Below, one piece after another: positions 31,945 to 33,608 of a DNA stretch of 33,608 bases (position 1 is its first letter; the number at the start of each line of letters is the position of its first letter). A program made the translations under genes and the position numbers. The notes under the pieces are model-generated. The model was not told the DNA's origin, did not search any database, and was given only the letters and a program-made list of their open reading frames with translations. The stretch spans positions 1-33,608 of the forward strand of contig VFJQ01000150.1 in assembly GCA_009885995.1 (NCBI GenBank), in the 5' to 3' direction. This stretch comes from Verrucomicrobiota bacterium. GTDB lineage: Bacteria > Verrucomicrobiota > Verrucomicrobiia > Chthoniobacterales > Chthoniobacteraceae.

Positions 31945-33608
31945 ATGAAGCCCCTTCTCATCCCAGTTCCTTCGAACCTCATCGAGCCACTCGAAAGCCG
32001 GATCGCCCCGGCAATCATGCTCATCGGCGCCATTGGCAGCGGCCGGGAGAATCGAAACGACACCGAATACCAGGAGGATACGGTCGCGGGCGTCCGGGAC
32101 GATGCTTTCAATGACCTGAATTTCGTCAATACCTCGACCTCCGCGGATCCGATCTCGGTGGCAGTGGACAATACGACGCCGAATAGCCCGAATACCTTCT
32201 ATGTGAGGCTGGATGCCGGCGACCGCATCGATCGCTTCACGGAGACCAACAACTACCAGGAACTCGTCACCGTCCGCTCGGGCAGCGCGATTGTGTATTT
32301 CACCGACCTCAACGCCGACAATGAATACAGCGAAGGCGAGTTGACGGGCCTGTCGCTGAGCGCGAATGCGGTCGTGGAGATCAACGGTCCCGTCTTTGGA
32401 GACATCGTGACAAATCTCGACACCAAGGGGACCAAGGACATCGCGGACGATGTGGTCGTGACGAATGGATTGATCGGACCGAAACAGGGCATCAAGTCGT
32501 TGAACGTCATCGGCGGCAGCATCGACGGCAGCATCCTCAGCGGTGGCGACATCAGTTCCATGATCGTCCGGGGCAATGTGGAGAACGTGCTGGCTGGCTC
32601 GGCGGCAAACGGAGCGCAGTTCGACTTTTTCGTCTTCCCGCTGAATCCGAATCCGCGATTCACCATCGGCTTCGTGCCGGACGCGGGTGTGAAGGGCTCA
32701 AGCATCCGCAATGCGGAGATCGTCTCGCTGACGGACCGACTCGAGGCGGGCGGCGGTGGGGCGGGAGCGGCGGGCGGCTCGCTGACCAATATTCAAATCA
32801 CCGTTGATTCCGACAGTTTCAGTCTGATCGCGGGCAAAGGCGGCGACGCCAGCATCGCCGCGAGCCGCCTGAATGGCGGCGCGGGTGGGAGCATCACGAA
32901 AGTGTTGATCGCCGGGGTTCCCGATCCCACGCCCCTCGCGCCGAACGACCTGGTGCTCATCAAGGCCGGCGCGGGCGGAAGCGTCGAACTCGCCGCGACC
33001 ACAGGAAAGGGCGGCGTTGGCGGCACGGTGCGCGATGTGCGGGTGGGCTTTGAGGCCAGCGGCGGAACGACGCTCCCCTCGGCCAGCCTCCTCGCTGATA
33101 ATGTCCGAGTCGAAGCCGGCGCGGGCGGGGCAGGCCAGATCGGCGGCGCTGGCGGCAAGGCGCTCTCGATCAATGTCCGCGTGGGCACACCGGATGTGGT
33201 CGGGCCGCTCGGCGTTCCGGTCGCGTTCGATGAAATCGTGGTGCTCGGCGGCGCCGGCGGCAATGCCGTCGCAGCCACCGGCAAAGCGGGGGCGGGCGGC
33301 TCGGTGGACAAGGTGGAGATTCGCAACCAGAACAGCACCTTCTCGAACCCGGATACTCGGGAAGACGACATCCTCGTGCAGGCTGGTGCGGCCGGCTTGG
33401 TGGCAAGCGGCGCGGTGGGCGCGGTGGGCGGTTCGGTGTTGAATGTGAAGCTGCTCGGGCTCGACCTTCAGGTGATCGCGGGCGACGGGTCGAGCGGCAA
33501 GACCGGCGGCAAGGGAGGCAGCGTCCGAAACATCACCGTGCTCGACGAGAACGCGATTCTCGCCAAGACCATCAACTTCCACGCGGGCCGCGGCGGCGAC
33601 GGCACAGC
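31945..33608 (+). CDS. Large glycine-rich repeat surface protein, LEPR-XLL-like tag (3' end beyond window)
   Basis: Open from ATG 31945 to the end of the window (at least 554 residues). The N-terminus contains IEPLESRIAPA, the form of the LEPR-XLL export/anchor motif seen in PVC bacteria, near residue 13. Residues from about 270 on consist of repeated Gly/Ala-rich segments such as GAGGSVELAATTGKGGVGGT, GGAGGNAVAATGKAGAGGSV and GKTGGKGGSV, alternating with hydrophobic DVRVG or NITVL strands, typical of a beta-solenoid or adhesin. It probably resides on the cell surface. No Shine-Dalgarno; TTGAC at 31906-31910 might be part of a promoter but no matching -10 is evident. Confidence 0.82.
   Translation, partial: MKPLLIPVPSNLIEPLESRIAPAIMLIGAIGSGRENRNDTEYQEDTVAGVRDDAFNDLNFVNTSTSADPISVAVDNTTPNSPNTFYVRLDAGDRIDRFTETNNYQELVTVRSGSAIVYFTDLNADNEYSEGELTGLSLSANAVVEINGPVFGDIVTNLDTKGTKDIADDVVVTNGLIGPKQGIKSLNVIGGSIDGSILSGGDISSMIVRGNVENVLAGSAANGAQFDFFVFPLNPNPRFTIGFVPDAGVKGSSIRNAEIVSLTDRLEAGGGGAGAAGGSLTNIQITVDSDSFSLIAGKGGDASIAASRLNGGAGGSITKVLIAGVPDPTPLAPNDLVLIKAGAGGSVELAATTGKGGVGGTVRDVRVGFEASGGTTLPSASLLADNVRVEAGAGGAGQIGGAGGKALSINVRVGTPDVVGPLGVPVAFDEIVVLGGAGGNAVAATGKAGAGGSVDKVEIRNQNSTFSNPDTREDDILVQAGAAGLVASGAVGAVGGSVLNVKLLGLDLQVIAGDGSSGKTGGKGGSVRNITVLDENAILAKTINFHAGRGGDGT

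Overview
The window reads as a chromosomal segment of a GC-rich, Gram-negative bacterium of the Verrucomicrobiota (PVC group). This is inferred from gene content: a surface protein with an N-terminal IEPLESRIAPA tag (LEPR-XLL-like), tandem pilT-type ATPases, a SPINDLY-type TPR glycosyltransferase, a GntR/LacI hybrid regulator, several Tat or Sec exported catabolic proteins, and a near absence of Shine-Dalgarno sequences. No plasmid, phage-integration, IS or CRISPR signature was found.

Layout. 1-1.02 kb: a fibronectin-III-tailed hypothetical protein, then a bidirectional terminator and the RNase P RNA gene (minus strand), divergent from a SAM methyltransferase. 2.76-4.97 kb: two adjacent PilT-family retraction ATPases. 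5.09-8.67 kb: a small PLDc_N-like membrane protein overlapping a predicted outer-membrane beta-barrel, a rho-independent terminator, and an SLBB polysaccharide export protein. 8.67-12.15 kb, minus strand: a tight SsuD-like flavin monooxygenase, Gfo/Idh/MocA dehydrogenase and MFS transporter operon, divergent from a frameshifted Tat-exported Gfo/Idh/MocA gene. 13.5-16.8 kb: a 10-TPR SPINDLY-like glycosyltransferase divergent from a HAD phosphatase. 16.8-21.2 kb, minus strand: a haem-c protein, a NarL-type histidine kinase and its response regulator, interleaved with two paralogous DUF7694-like proteins.

21.3-30.7 kb is the most interesting part: a probable sialoglycan-utilisation locus. A GntR/LacI-type regulator lies between a beta-propeller/FAD-oxidoreductase fusion on one side and, divergently, a coupled RraA-like, NanM-like Kelch epimerase, sialidase-esterase fusion and second sialidase operon on the other. 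Both arms begin with the same ~75-bp promoter/operator sequence (62 of 75 bases identical, ungapped, running into the ATG), which implies one co-regulated regulon with very short leaders. No canonical nanA, nanK or nanE, and no transporter, is in the window. The RraA-like protein is a candidate pyruvate-class aldolase, by inference only.

30.7-33.6 kb: recO (minus), a DUF3467 protein, a 276-bp intergenic region with a strong two-part hairpin, and the 5' part of a large glycine-rich repeat surface protein that runs off the window.

All functional assignments come from reading motifs; no database search was run.
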